DNA of 64,000 nucleotides, taken from NCBI GenBank assembly GCA_902779445.1, contig CACZBM010000003.1, positions 29,782 to 93,781 on the forward strand, given 5' to 3'. Position numbers and translations under genes: made by a program. The stretch's first letter is position 1. Every line of letters begins with the position of its first letter. Below the pieces are notes generated by a model. It did not search any database. It saw only the letters and a program-made list of their open reading frames with translations, and was not told the origin of the DNA. Positions 16,778 through 26,282 of the stretch are shown in pieces. The stretch comes from an uncultured Lachnospiraceae bacterium. GTDB lineage: Bacteria > Bacillota > Clostridia > Lachnospirales > Lachnospiraceae.

Positions 16778-17706
16778 AGCTTTTAAGTATAGTGATCCCA
16801 TGTTTTAATGAGGAAGAAGTCATCCCGTTTTACTATGATGAGATGACTAAGACCCTTAAGGATTTTAAAGAGAAATATCCGGACGTTGAGATCGAGATGA
16901 TCTATGTTGATGACGGATCCAGGGACAGGACTCTGTCTCTCATCAAATCGTATGCAGAAAAAGATGAGAGGGTGAGATACGTGTCCTTTTCAAGGAATTT
17001 CGGAAAAGAAGCTGCGTTGTACGCCGGATTCGAGAATTCAAAGGGCGACTATGTAGTGTGTATGGATGTGGATCTGCAGGATCCGCCGGCACTTCTCATC
17101 GAAATGTATGAGGCGGTAGCTATTGAAGGATATGATTCTGCTGCAACGAGAAGGGTCACTAGAAAGGGAGAGCCGCCTATCAGGTCATTTTTCGCAAGGC
17201 GTTTCTACCGGCTCATGGATAAGATCTGTACCACAGAAGTCGTGGATGGAGCCAGAGATTACCGTATAATGACCCGTCAGATGACAGATGCTGTGCTTTC
17301 AATGGGTGATTATAACCGCTTTACCAAGGGAATATACGGCTGGGTCGGATTCAAGACCAAGTGGCTGGAGTTTGAGAATATCGAGAGAGTTGCCGGAGAG
17401 ACAAAGTGGTCTTTCTGGAATCTCCTTATTTATGCGATAGAGGGAATAATAGCTTTTTCTACGGTGCCGCTTGAGATAATAGTCTGGATAGGAGGAGTAT
17501 TATCTTTTCTTTCGGCAGTTTTCTGCATAGTAGCTTTAGTTTTGCTCCAAATGAATGTCTGGGACATGATGCCTGTTATAATTGGAGTGATAGCTTTTTT
17601 CGGTTCCGTAAATATTTTTGCTGTCGGGATAGCATCCCAGTATTTAAGCAAGGCTTATCTCGAAACCAAGAACAGACCCCTGTATATAGCTAAGGAGAAG
17701 ACCTGA
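16774..17706 (+). CDS. GtrB/DPM1-type glycosyltransferase family 2
   Basis: This membrane-bound GT2 enzyme (310 aa) transfers a sugar from a nucleotide donor to a polyprenyl phosphate. The N-terminal GT-A domain contains VIPCFNEEE, VDDGSRDRT and the DVDLQDPP motif (DxD-type), and FSRNFGKEAAL. Two membrane helices follow near residues 230-290, which is the GtrB/YfdH arrangement. It overlaps the U32 gene by four bases and opens the glycan cluster. The lipid-linked sugars it makes could feed the GT-C-like membrane proteins at 8310 and 29202. Confidence 0.9.
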   Translation: MKLLSIVIPCFNEEEVIPFYYDEMTKTLKDFKEKYPDVEIEMIYVDDGSRDRTLSLIKSYAEKDERVRYVSFSRNFGKEAALYAGFENSKGDYVVCMDVDLQDPPALLIEMYEAVAIEGYDSAATRRVTRKGEPPIRSFFARRFYRLMDKICTTEVVDGARDYRIMTRQMTDAVLSMGDYNRFTKGIYGWVGFKTKWLEFENIERVAGETKWSFWNLLIYAIEGIIAFSTVPLEIIVWIGGVLSFLSAVFCIVALVLLQMNVWDMMPVIIGVIAFFGSVNIFAVGIASQYLSKAYLETKNRPLYIAKEKT

Positions 17707-17708
17707 GG

Positions 17709-18680
17709 ATGAAGCTTATAATACAGATACCCTGTCTTAACGAAGCTGAGACACTGGAGATAGCTTTAAATGATCTGCCGAAGCATATTGACGGCATAGA
17801 TACCATAGAATACCTCATTATCAATGACGGCAGCAGCGATAATACTGTTGAAGTCGCTAAAAACTGGGGAGTGAACTATGTGGTGAATTTTCCCAATAAC
17901 AAGGGCCTTGCCAAGGGATTTATCGCCGGGCTGGATGCATGTCTGAGGGAAGGCGCGGACATCATAGTTAATACCGATGCCGATAACCAGTACTGCGGAG
18001 CAGATATTGAAAAGCTGGTGCGTCCTATCCTTGACGGAAAAGCGGAGATAGTGATAGGAGAGAGACCTATTGATGACACTCCGGATTTTTCGCCGATCAA
18101 GAAAAAACTGCAGCACCTCGGTTCCTATGTGGTGAGAGTGGCTTCTGATACGGATATACCCGATGCGCCCAGCGGATTCAGGGCGTTTTCAAGAGAAGCT
18201 GCCTTAAGGCTTAACGTGATCAATAATTACACCTATACACTGGAGACCATTGTTCAGGCCGGCAGGAACAGGATGGCGATCACTTCGGTACCTGTCCGTA
18301 CCAACAGGGAATTAAGACAGTCCAGACTCTTTTCCAGCATGGGTTCCTATATTAAGAAGTCCGTATTGACGATAATAAGGGCTTACATGATGTACAGACC
18401 GCTAACCTTTTTCACTGTGATAGGACTGATACCCTTTATAGCCGGACTTATCATTATGGTGAGGTTCCTGATCTTCTTTGCAAACGGTTCGGGAATGGGA
18501 CACATACAGTCCCTTATCCTCGCCAGTACATTGATGATGCTGTCCTTTACCACGTTTATGATGGGATTCCAGGCTGACCTTATGGCAGCCAACAGAAAGA
18601 TAATGGAGGATGTTCAGTACCGTCTGAGACGGTTTGAAGCCGGAATGGATGCCGATGCAAAGGAACGGAAAGAAAGATAG
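17709..18680 (+). CDS. GT2 glycosyltransferase with C-terminal membrane helices
   Basis: This is a second GT2 enzyme (323 aa), two bases after the previous gene. Landmarks are QIPCLNEAETL, INDGSSDNTVEVA and NTDADNQYCG (the DxD site), with two or three predicted membrane helices near residues 230-300. It resembles DPM-like or UppP-sugar synthases of cell-surface polysaccharide loci. The C-terminus is charged and overlaps the next gene's start region. Confidence 0.9.
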   Translation: MKLIIQIPCLNEAETLEIALNDLPKHIDGIDTIEYLIINDGSSDNTVEVAKNWGVNYVVNFPNNKGLAKGFIAGLDACLREGADIIVNTDADNQYCGADIEKLVRPILDGKAEIVIGERPIDDTPDFSPIKKKLQHLGSYVVRVASDTDIPDAPSGFRAFSREAALRLNVINNYTYTLETIVQAGRNRMAITSVPVRTNRELRQSRLFSSMGSYIKKSVLTIIRAYMMYRPLTFFTVIGLIPFIAGLIIMVRFLIFFANGSGMGHIQSLILASTLMMLSFTTFMMGFQADLMAANRKIMEDVQYRLRRFEAGMDADAKERKER

Positions 18681-19767
18681 ACCGTATATTACGGTTATAG
18701 GACCGGTTTTCCCTTATAAGGGAGGGATCGCTCACTATACGGGGCTTCTGGTGAAGGCTCTTAAAAACAGGGCTCATGTGAGGACCGTGTCTTATTCCAT
18801 GCAGTATCCGAAGATCCTTTTTAAGAAGCCGCAGCGGGATTATTCAAATGACTCCTTTAAGGTTGACGATGCTGAATTCCTTATTAATACGGCAAACCCC
18901 TTCAATATAATAAAAACGGCAAACAATATAAATAAAACCGATGCGGATCTAATCATCATAGAATGGTGGCATCCCTATTTTGCACCCTGTTACAGGATCC
19001 TGACTTCTTTTCTGAAAGTGCCGGTGCTCTTTATCTGCCACAATGTGTTTCCCCATGAAAGATTTATAATGGACAGGTCTCTAACCCGGCTGACTCTTTC
19101 AAAGGGGAATTTCTTTATACTCCATTCGGAAAAGGAAGTCCGGGAGCTGCTGACCATTCTTCCGAAAGCGGAGTACAGGATCAATATGCATCCCACCTAT
19201 TCTGCTTTTAAGATGAGGGAGACAGTGAAAAAGACAGGAGACGAGAAAAGACTTCTGTTCTTTGGATTTGTAAGACCATATAAGGGATTAAAGGTGCTTC
19301 TCGATGCAATGAGGAAGCTACCCGATATTTATCTTACAATAGCAGGAGATTTCGGAGGAAAAAAGGAAGAATATAAAGAATATCTTTCCGATCCGGATAT
19401 TGAGAGCAGGATCGATATTCATGACGGATACATTTCCGATAATGATGTTCAGGAATATTTTGAAAACTGCGATGCGGTAGTCCTGCCCTATACTGACGCG
19501 ACCCAGAGCGGAATAGCCCAGATGGCTTTTGGATTTAGAAAACCGGTCATCGCTACGGAAGTAGGGGGACTTCCTGAGGTTGTAACGGATTCTGTTACCG
19601 GAGTTCTGGTAAAACCCGGAGATACGGGATCCTTAAGACACGGGATTGAGAGATTCTATGATCTTCTCGGTTCGGGTACGGATTTTGAAGGCAATATCGT
19701 TAAGGATTCTGAACGATTTACCTGGGAACACATGGTGGATACAATATTTGAGCTGACAGGAATATAA
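18649..19767 (+). CDS. GT4 family glycosyltransferase
   Basis: This cytoplasmic glycosyltransferase (group 1, GT-B fold, about 372 aa) begins with YITVIGPVFPYKGGIAHYT, the usual acceptor-side glycine loop, and has the donor-site block DAVVLPYTDATQSGIAQMA and KPVIATEVGGLPEVV in its C-terminal half. Three starts are possible (TTG 18634, ATG 18649, ATG 18655), all within the end of the preceding gene; none has a strong ribosome site, and I give the middle one. A palindromic repeat separates it from the next gene. Confidence 0.88.
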   Translation: MPMQRNGKKDRPYITVIGPVFPYKGGIAHYTGLLVKALKNRAHVRTVSYSMQYPKILFKKPQRDYSNDSFKVDDAEFLINTANPFNIIKTANNINKTDADLIIIEWWHPYFAPCYRILTSFLKVPVLFICHNVFPHERFIMDRSLTRLTLSKGNFFILHSEKEVRELLTILPKAEYRINMHPTYSAFKMRETVKKTGDEKRLLFFGFVRPYKGLKVLLDAMRKLPDIYLTIAGDFGGKKEEYKEYLSDPDIESRIDIHDGYISDNDVQEYFENCDAVVLPYTDATQSGIAQMAFGFRKPVIATEVGGLPEVVTDSVTGVLVKPGDTGSLRHGIERFYDLLGSGTDFEGNIVKDSERFTWEHMVDTIFELTGI

Positions 19768-19778
19768 AAACATCACGC

Positions 19779-19835
19779 CAAAGCCTTCCCCCCCCCTCTG
19801 GGGGAAGGTGGCTGCCAAAGGCAGACGGATGAGGG
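19779..19835. repeat. Palindromic intergenic repeat, copy 1 (ends in a ribosome site)
   Basis: The element has two hairpins: a CCTTCCCC / GGGGAAGG arm pair around 19785-19808 with a run of nine C, and TGCC-AAA-GGCA near 19813-19823. It ends GACGGATGAGGG. The final GAGGG at 19831-19835 lies six bases before the ATG at 19842 and serves as the Shine-Dalgarno of that gene. The same family occurs at 24409 and 27200. Confidence 0.85.
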
Positions 19836-19841
19836 CATACT

Positions 19842-20699
19842 ATGAAAACCACACTCATAATCTTAAACTATAATGATGGTGAACGCACCAAAGGCCTTCT
19901 TTTGCAGGCAGCGGGATATGATGTCATTAATGATATCGTTGTAGTTGATAATGCTTCAACCGACGGTTCATACGAGCTTTTGAAAGAGGAAGAAGGAGAG
20001 CATATCCATGTTATCCGGAGAAACAGCAACGGAGGCTATGCAAAGGGGAATAATGAGGGCGCACTCTATGCCCTGAAAAAGCTGCATCCCGATATTATTT
20101 TTATCGCAAATCCGGATGTATCATTTACAGAACCTGCTGCAAAAGCAATGGCGGAAGCCCTTATGAACAATAATGAATATGCTGCGGTGGCTCCTTTTGT
20201 ACGACAGGGATATAATGTATGGAATCTTCCGGGATTCATCGGGATACTTAGGAGCTTATTCCTGTTCAGTTTTACGGCAGAAAAGATACTTTTAAAAAGG
20301 GCTGTGGAAAGGACGGGAGCGGATCTTGCGCCCGTAGGAGTAATAGAAGGATCTTTCTTTGCTGTATCTGCAGAGAAATTCCGGGAAGTAAGCGGATTTG
20401 ATGAGCGTACATTCCTGTACGGAGAAGAGATAATGCTTGCGAGACGCTTCAGGAGAAAAGGGTACAGGGAAGCGGTGCTTCCAAAGATGGTATACGATCA
20501 TCTTCATTCCGCAAGCATAAAAAAGATTTACAGGTCAAGTAAAGCAGCGGCCTTTCATCATTTCAGGGACAGCTTCAGGATATATAATAAGTATTACCTG
20601 AAGACAGGTCCTGTGGAAGACCGGATATTTGATCTCTGCTGGCAGCTCGGACTTATGGAACGAAAGATCTACGATATAATAAAGAATCACATTAGATGA
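19842..20699 (+). CDS. GT2 family glycosyltransferase (rhamnosyltransferase-like)
   Basis: This GT2 enzyme has 285 aa. It contains LIILNYNDGERTKG at the start, VVDNASTDGSYEL near residue 34, GYAKGNNEGA, IANPDVSF (the DxD-equivalent) and GFDERTFLYGEEIMLARR, a set typical of WbbL-like rhamnosyltransferases. The substrate cannot be read from sequence. The ribosome site is provided by the preceding repeat. Confidence 0.9.
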   Translation: MKTTLIILNYNDGERTKGLLLQAAGYDVINDIVVVDNASTDGSYELLKEEEGEHIHVIRRNSNGGYAKGNNEGALYALKKLHPDIIFIANPDVSFTEPAAKAMAEALMNNNEYAAVAPFVRQGYNVWNLPGFIGILRSLFLFSFTAEKILLKRAVERTGADLAPVGVIEGSFFAVSAEKFREVSGFDERTFLYGEEIMLARRFRRKGYREAVLPKMVYDHLHSASIKKIYRSSKAAAFHHFRDSFRIYNKYYLKTGPVEDRIFDLCWQLGLMERKIYDIIKNHIR

Positions 20700-20710
20700 G
20701 GTGTTTAGGT

Positions 20711-21811
20711 TTGAACTTCGTAACCTTATTTCTGAGATTGAAAAACGTACATCTCCTGAAAGACGTGGGGATGATACCATATATGCTGATGAGGGATTAC
20801 GGATTTAAATGCACCATGGTCTCCATGAAAAATGAACCGGAGTATCCTTATCTTGAGAATGAGGTCAAAGGGCTTTCACTGCGCTTTCTCCCGGAGAACA
20901 GTATTTCTCCTGTGATATCAGGAATGAAATATGTATGGGATAACGCAGTGGATATTGATGTATTAAATGTTTATCACCTGAACCTCTCGTCCTTCCTGTT
21001 CCTTTTGATCTATAGATTCAGGAAGAAAAAGACGGGAAGAGGATATCTTAAGCTGGATATGGATCTTAAAGGCTACAAGAGACTGTTCATGATAAATCCG
21101 GTCGGTTTTATCAAGAGAAGGACTATGGAACTCGCGGATGTCATTTCCGTTGAGACAACCATCCTGTCCATGAAGCTTCGGGAGCGATACGGCGATAAAG
21201 TAATATATATTCCGAATGGTTTCTATTCCAAGGGACATGAGCCGGAAAAAGATTTTCAGAAAGAGGACATCATTTTAACAGTCGGAAATCTTGGAACCTA
21301 TCCAAAGGCAACAGATGTACTCTTAAACGCCTTTGCAGGAGCCGCAGCGGGAAACGACTGGAAACTGGTGCTCGTGGGACCTGTTGAAAAATCATTTAAG
21401 CCCTTTATCAATGAGTTTCTTTCAAGACACGGGGATCTCAGGGACAGGATAATCTTTACCGGTGAGATCACGGACAAGGACCGGCTGACGGAGTATTACA
21501 GACGGGCAAAGATATTTGTACTTCCCAGCAGGAGCGAGAGTTTTGGGATAGTTCTTCTGGAAGCGGCATCAAACGGAGATTTCCTTGTTACGACCACGGG
21601 AGTACCGGCAGGCAGGGATATATATAATGACGGTAAATTTGGTTTCATTGTTCCTCCGGACAATATTCCCATGTTATCAAGTTCCTTCGTGAGACTTATG
21701 AATTCCAAGGCCGACTGGGGGAGCAGGGCAGCGGAGATAGCAGATTACGCATGGCATGATTTCAGGTGGGAGCCTGTGGTTGCCAAACTGCATGAGGTGC
21801 TTGTACGTTGA
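20711..21811 (+). CDS. GT4 family glycosyltransferase
   Basis: This is a GT-B glycosyltransferase of about 366 aa. The C-terminal donor site reads IFVLPSRSESFGIVLLEAAS, with preceding LTVGNLGTYPKATDVLL and LVGPVE. I prefer the TTG at 20711 because GAGGTG at 20698-20703 is well spaced; an ATG at 20696 overlapping the previous stop is the alternative. It overlaps the next gene by four bases and lies within a run of tightly packed glycan genes. Confidence 0.88.
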   Translation: MNFVTLFLRLKNVHLLKDVGMIPYMLMRDYGFKCTMVSMKNEPEYPYLENEVKGLSLRFLPENSISPVISGMKYVWDNAVDIDVLNVYHLNLSSFLFLLIYRFRKKKTGRGYLKLDMDLKGYKRLFMINPVGFIKRRTMELADVISVETTILSMKLRERYGDKVIYIPNGFYSKGHEPEKDFQKEDIILTVGNLGTYPKATDVLLNAFAGAAAGNDWKLVLVGPVEKSFKPFINEFLSRHGDLRDRIIFTGEITDKDRLTEYYRRAKIFVLPSRSESFGIVLLEAASNGDFLVTTTGVPAGRDIYNDGKFGFIVPPDNIPMLSSSFVRLMNSKADWGSRAAEIADYAWHDFRWEPVVAKLHEVLVR

Positions 21812-22608
21812 TATCCATAATCACAGTTTGCTACAATGAAGAACGTGCCATTGATGACACCATACAGTCAGTATTTGATCAGACGTATACTGACTATGAA
21901 TATATCATCAAGGATGCGGGAAGCACGGACGCTACAATTGAAAAGGCACATAAATGGGAGAGCAGATTTAGGGAAAAGAATATCCCGTTTAAGATCGTAT
22001 CCGGAACCGACAGAGGCATCTATGACGGAATGAATCAGGGAGTGGAGGCATCTTCGGGAGAGTACGTGAATTTCATGAATGCAGGAGATCAGTTCTTTTC
22101 CGATGATGTCCTTATGAAGATATTCGGAGGAGAAGAGAAGGATGCGGATCTTCTGTATGGAGATACAGCAGAGGAAGAGTTTGGAGAACTTCATTATTTC
22201 AGGAAGTGTCCGGATCTTATAGAGAGCCGGATGCCCTTTTCGCATCAGAGTGTGTTTGTAAAGAGAGAGCTCCTCATGCAATATCCGTTCAGGCTGAAGT
22301 ACAGGATAGCAGCTGACTATGACTTTCTTCTCACACTGCATGAAAAGGGCTATGTGTTTAAGGACACGCAAGTCTTGGTCGCAAAAGTCAGTAAGACCGG
22401 AAGCTCCAGTATTAATCTAAAAGATACTTATGTCGAGACCATGAGACTTCGGAAGTCCCACGGTATAAAGGTTCCGGAGGGACCCGAATTAAAAAAGACC
22501 CTGCTCTGGCTTGATATAAAACAGTTTGGAATGGATCACTTCCCGGACGGATTAAAATATCTGATAAGGAAGGTTCAGCGGTTCACGCGGGGACAGAAGA
22601 AAGTATGA
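21808..22608 (+). CDS. GT2 family glycosyltransferase (WcaA-like)
   Basis: This 266-aa GT2 enzyme starts at TTG (GAGGTG upstream) with [18 protein letters not shown], then [28 protein letters not shown] and [12 protein letters not shown], a pattern seen in colanic-acid-type transferases. A later [11 protein letters not shown] block is also typical of this subgroup. It is translationally coupled to both neighbours by ATGA-type overlaps. Confidence 0.9.
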   Translation: MISIITVCYNEERAIDDTIQSVFDQTYTDYEYIIKDAGSTDATIEKAHKWESRFREKNIPFKIVSGTDRGIYDGMNQGVEASSGEYVNFMNAGDQFFSDDVLMKIFGGEEKDADLLYGDTAEEEFGELHYFRKCPDLIESRMPFSHQSVFVKRELLMQYPFRLKYRIAADYDFLLTLHEKGYVFKDTQVLVAKVSKTGSSSINLKDTYVETMRLRKSHGIKVPEGPELKKTLLWLDIKQFGMDHFPDGLKYLIRKVQRFTRGQKKV

Positions 22609-23282
22609 CGATCATAAGGAATCTAAGATCCATAATAGAAAGAGCATACAGGATCATATTATATCCTGTGAAGAGCTTTGCGGTTGAATGCAGTACTGGC
22701 AGTATTTTTTTGCCCGGCTCCTATTTTTCCAAAGACTCGGTTATAGAGGGAAAAAATTATCTGGGTAAAAATACCGCCATACACGGATGCAGGCTTGGAT
22801 ATGGCTCCTATATCAATAATAACGGGGATTTTTCCCACACGGATATCGGTTACTATACTTCAATAGGCGCAAATGTGACTACCGCAGTGGGAAGCCATCC
22901 CTTAAACGGTTATGTGGCCCTCCACCCGGCGTTTACCTATAAAAAGAAGGTATTCGGTTATTCGTTCGTGGACAAAGATACTTATACAGATGAGACTCCC
23001 AGGATATCCATAGGAAGCGATGTCTGGATTGGGAACAATGTGGTGATACTGGATGGAGCGAAGATCGGTGACGGAGCTGTGGTGGGAGCCGGATCGGTTG
23101 TAAAGGGTGAGCTGCCTCCATACAGCATAAATGCCGGAGTTCCCGCAAAGACCATAAGATACAGATTTACGGAAGAAGAGATTCAGGCCCTCCTTAAGCT
23201 AAGGTGGTGGGAAAAGGATGAGAGCTGGATCCGTTCCCATATAGAGGATTTTAATGATGTCAGTAGACTCACAGGGAAATGA
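22605..23282 (+). CDS. CatB-like O-acetyltransferase (left-handed beta helix)
   Basis: This 225-aa acyltransferase has hexapeptide repeats forming a left-handed beta helix, e.g. [20 protein letters not shown] and [17 protein letters not shown]. The His of the GSHPLNG segment is a candidate catalytic residue. It is of the CatB/xenobiotic acetyltransferase type that O-acetylates sugars; within this locus it probably modifies the surface polysaccharide using acetyl-CoA. It overlaps both adjacent genes. Confidence 0.9.
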   Translation: MTIIRNLRSIIERAYRIILYPVKSFAVECSTGSIFLPGSYFSKDSVIEGKNYLGKNTAIHGCRLGYGSYINNNGDFSHTDIGYYTSIGANVTTAVGSHPLNGYVALHPAFTYKKKVFGYSFVDKDTYTDETPRISIGSDVWIGNNVVILDGAKIGDGAVVGAGSVVKGELPPYSINAGVPAKTIRYRFTEEEIQALLKLRWWEKDESWIRSHIEDFNDVSRLTGK

Positions 23283-24402
23283 CAATAATATCCGTCCCGT
23301 CATTGTAGTGGTGGGATATGACAGGACAAAAGCACTTAATAGACTCCTTAACAGTCTGGCAAACGCAGATTACGAGGGGTTTCATGATATTACCCTTATA
23401 ATCAGCCTTGATAAGAGCGGCGTGACCGCAGTAGCTGAAGCTGCAGAAAGTTTTGACTGGAAATACGGCGAGAAGATAGTTATCAGGCGTCCCGAACGGA
23501 TGGGATTAAAAAAGCATATCTTATCATGCGGGGATCTCACTGCCGAATACGGAAGCATTATAATGCTGGAGGATGATCTCTTTGTTTCTCCCATGTTTTA
23601 TACATATACCTGTGCCGCACTTGAAAAAGCCGGTCAGGATAAAGATGTGGCAGGGATCTCATTATACAGCCACAAGTTTAATGTGTTTGCAAGACTCCCT
23701 TTTGATGCGGTAGATGACGGATTTGATAATTATTATTTCCGCTTTCCGTGCAGCTGGGGACAGGCGTGGAATAAAGAGCAGTGGGAAGGCTTCAGGGAAT
23801 GGCTTAAAGATCATGAGGATGAAGGCCTTGGGGGAAATGGTATGCCCTCCTTCGCGGCAGCCTGGGGAGATTCATCCTGGCTTAAGTATGCGTTGAAATA
23901 TGCGATCAGTGAAAAAAAGTATTGGCTGTATCCCAGAATATCCTATACTACGAATTTCTTTGACGAAGGGGAACATTCCAGGGAAGCGGTGACAGATCTG
24001 CAGGTGCCATTAAGTATCGGGAAAAGAAAAGACTACTGTTTTTCTTTGCCGGAAACATCATCGGCTAAGTATGACCAGTATTTTGAAAACGAGGGCTTAC
24101 AATATGAATCGGATATATACGGGTTAAAAAGGAAAGACGGAGCCCTTGATCCGGAAAGCCCGTTTTATTCATCGGAAAAACTGAATATAAAGAGATCGAA
24201 GAGTTTCGGACTGAGTCTCCGGCCTGTAGACAGTAATATACTTTTTAATATTGAAGGTGATGGAATATACTTATATGAACCGGTAGGCAAACAGAAGATT
24301 ACCGCCAGGGAAACAGCAAGGCTTGAAAGATATTTCTATCCCGGTCTGAACAGAAAGAAGATAATGAAGCTCATCGGCGATAAAATGAAGAGAATTATCT
24401 GA
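23254..24402 (+). CDS. GT-A glycosyltransferase of glycan cluster
   Basis: This 382-aa enzyme has a GT-A N-terminal domain: [24 protein letters not shown] and the acidic metal site [10 protein letters not shown] near residues 105-114. The middle holds [10 protein letters not shown] and a long aromatic-rich acceptor domain. It resembles GT2-like enzymes of capsule loci, though the exact family is uncertain. The ATG at 23254 follows AGAGGATTTTA; a second ATG is adjacent. Its start lies within the end of the acetyltransferase gene. Confidence 0.82.
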   Translation: MMSVDSQGNDNNIRPVIVVVGYDRTKALNRLLNSLANADYEGFHDITLIISLDKSGVTAVAEAAESFDWKYGEKIVIRRPERMGLKKHILSCGDLTAEYGSIIMLEDDLFVSPMFYTYTCAALEKAGQDKDVAGISLYSHKFNVFARLPFDAVDDGFDNYYFRFPCSWGQAWNKEQWEGFREWLKDHEDEGLGGNGMPSFAAAWGDSSWLKYALKYAISEKKYWLYPRISYTTNFFDEGEHSREAVTDLQVPLSIGKRKDYCFSLPETSSAKYDQYFENEGLQYESDIYGLKRKDGALDPESPFYSSEKLNIKRSKSFGLSLRPVDSNILFNIEGDGIYLYEPVGKQKITARETARLERYFYPGLNRKKIMKLIGDKMKRII

Positions 24403-24408
24403 GCATTT

Positions 24409-24521
24409 AAAGCCTTCCCCCTCGGGGCAAAATGCTCCGGCGGAGCATTTTGAAGCACGCTTTGATGCGCTAAGCGCATCAGTGCTCGGTAAGGTGTCTG
24501 CCGAAGGCAGACGGATGAGGG
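24409..24521. repeat. Palindromic intergenic repeat, copy 2 with nested hairpins
   Basis: The outer parts match copy 1: AAAGCCTTCCCC on the left and GTCTGCCGAAGGCAGACGGA then TGAGGG on the right. Between them lie two extra palindromes: AAAATGCTCCG / CGGAGCATTTT (about 24429-24452) and an AGCAC...GTGCT stem enclosing GATGCGC-TAA-GCGCATC. It looks like one repeat split by others. The terminal GAGGG (24517-24521) is three bases before the ATG of the ABC exporter at 24525. Confidence 0.85.
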
Positions 24522-24524
24522 TTA

Positions 24525-26282
24525 ATGAAAGATATACTAAATAAACTTAACTACATATTCAATGCATCGCAAAAACGAAAGATGGCGGCCCTAATGGTTT
24601 GTATCTTTATTGGTGCTGCCCTGGAGCTTTTCGGAGTTTCTCTTATCATGCCTCTGATACAGCTCATTTCCACACCGCAGGTAGTTAATGAGCCGGGTAT
24701 CGTATCGGTTGTCTATAATGCTCTCAATATGAAGAGCATCACGGATTTCTTTATTTTCCTAGTGATAGTGATAATCGTCATTTATTTCTTAAAGAATCTG
24801 TACCTTTCTGTAATGTACTATTTTCAGTATTCCTTTATATACCGTAACCAGCTGAAGGTGGCAGGAAGACTCATAGACTGTTATCTGAAGAAGCCTTACA
24901 CCTATCACCTGGATCACAATACATCGGATATGATAAGGAATATCATGCTGGATACAGACAGGCTTTTTCAGCTCATCCTCTCATTTCTGAATGTAATGAG
25001 CGAAGGGCTGCTGTCACTCCTTCTCGTACTGTATCTTCTGGTAAGCGATCCGGTGATGTCTGTAACAGTGGCAGGACTCCTTGTTATATGTATGGCGTTT
25101 TTCCGGATCCTTACAAAGGAAAGAGTACATGGTTACGGAAAAATGAACCAGGAATATGACGGCAGAATGCATCAGGCCATCAATCAGGCTCTTGGAGCCG
25201 TAAAGGACATTAAAATCCTCCACAGGGAAAAGTATTTCGTAAACAGCTTTGTGTCCTGTGGCGAAAAGAAGATGACAGCACTTATAAATACCAACTTTTT
25301 CGGTACGATCCCAAAGTACATTATAGAGACCATTACTGTTGCAGCCATCATGCTGGTACTGGTGTTTAAGCTGATGACGGGGACTGACCTTAATGCCATC
25401 CTTCCAAAGCTCGCAACCTTTGCGGTAGCGGCCTTCAAACTTCTGCCATCTGTAGGGAAGATCAGTAACTACATGAATAACATTACTTTCCTGAAACCCT
25501 CTATTGACCTGATCCATCACGACCTGAAGGAAACAGAGGATATGGAAAATGTGGAGATAAGCGATCTGGATGACGGTTCCCAGCACAGGCAGGATGTAAG
25601 CGAGATAAAGATAGATAAACTCTTCTACAGATATCCGAAGACAGATTCGGATGTTCTTAAAGATGTGAGTTTTTCAGTGCCGCTTGGTACTTCAATAGGT
25701 TTTATAGGAGAAAGTGGTGCCGGAAAGTCCACTCTCGCAGATGTGATACTGGGTATCCTTTTCCCGAGACAGGGACGGGTGCTTTATGGCAGCATGAATG
25801 TTCATGAGTATCCGTTAAAATGGGCAGAAAAGCTGGCATATATTCCCCAGGCCATCTATCTTGCGGATGAGAGCATAAGAGCCAATGTGGCATTCGGCAT
25901 AGAACCTGACAAGATAGATGAGGATAAGGTCTGGGCAGCTCTTGATGAAGCTCAGTTAAGTGATTTCGTTAAGTCACTTCCGGAGGGACTAGACACCGAA
26001 GTAGGAGAAAGAGGCGTTAGGCTCTCGGGAGGACAGAGGCAGAGAATAGGTATTGCAAGGGCTCTCTACGGTGATCCCGAGATACTTGTACTGGATGAAG
26101 CCACAAGTGCGCTTGATAATGAGACCGAGACTGCGGTAATGGAGGCTATTGAAAGACTTCACGGCAGAAAGACTCTTCTGATCATTGCCCACAGGCTTAC
26201 AACCATAAGAAACTGCGAATATATTTACAGAGTGGAAAAAGGCGGGGTATATCCCGTGGATAAAACGGAGATATATGACTAA
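24525..26282 (+). CDS. ABC exporter (fused membrane and ATPase domains), flippase-like
   Basis: This is a 585-aa half-transporter with six membrane helices (about residues 20-310) followed by an ATPase domain. The Walker A is GESGAGKST near residue 397, the signature LSGGQRQRIGIARAL near 500, and Walker B ILVLDEATSALD just after. Its size and its place among glycosyltransferases fit PglK/MsbA-like flippases that move lipid-linked glycans across the membrane. It is the only exporter in the cluster, so it is the best candidate for transport of the completed unit. Confidence 0.9.
   Translation: MKDILNKLNYIFNASQKRKMAALMVCIFIGAALELFGVSLIMPLIQLISTPQVVNEPGIVSVVYNALNMKSITDFFIFLVIVIIVIYFLKNLYLSVMYYFQYSFIYRNQLKVAGRLIDCYLKKPYTYHLDHNTSDMIRNIMLDTDRLFQLILSFLNVMSEGLLSLLLVLYLLVSDPVMSVTVAGLLVICMAFFRILTKERVHGYGKMNQEYDGRMHQAINQALGAVKDIKILHREKYFVNSFVSCGEKKMTALINTNFFGTIPKYIIETITVAAIMLVLVFKLMTGTDLNAILPKLATFAVAAFKLLPSVGKISNYMNNITFLKPSIDLIHHDLKETEDMENVEISDLDDGSQHRQDVSEIKIDKLFYRYPKTDSDVLKDVSFSVPLGTSIGFIGESGAGKSTLADVILGILFPRQGRVLYGSMNVHEYPLKWAEKLAYIPQAIYLADESIRANVAFGIEPDKIDEDKVWAALDEAQLSDFVKSLPEGLDTEVGERGVRLSGGQRQRIGIARALYGDPEILVLDEATSALDNETETAVMEAIERLHGRKTLLIIAHRLTTIRNCEYIYRVEKGGVYPVDKTEIYD

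Noticed and set aside
25014..25586. 190-codon open frame on the minus strand
   Set aside because: It is antisense to the membrane domain of the ABC exporter and has no recognisable motif.
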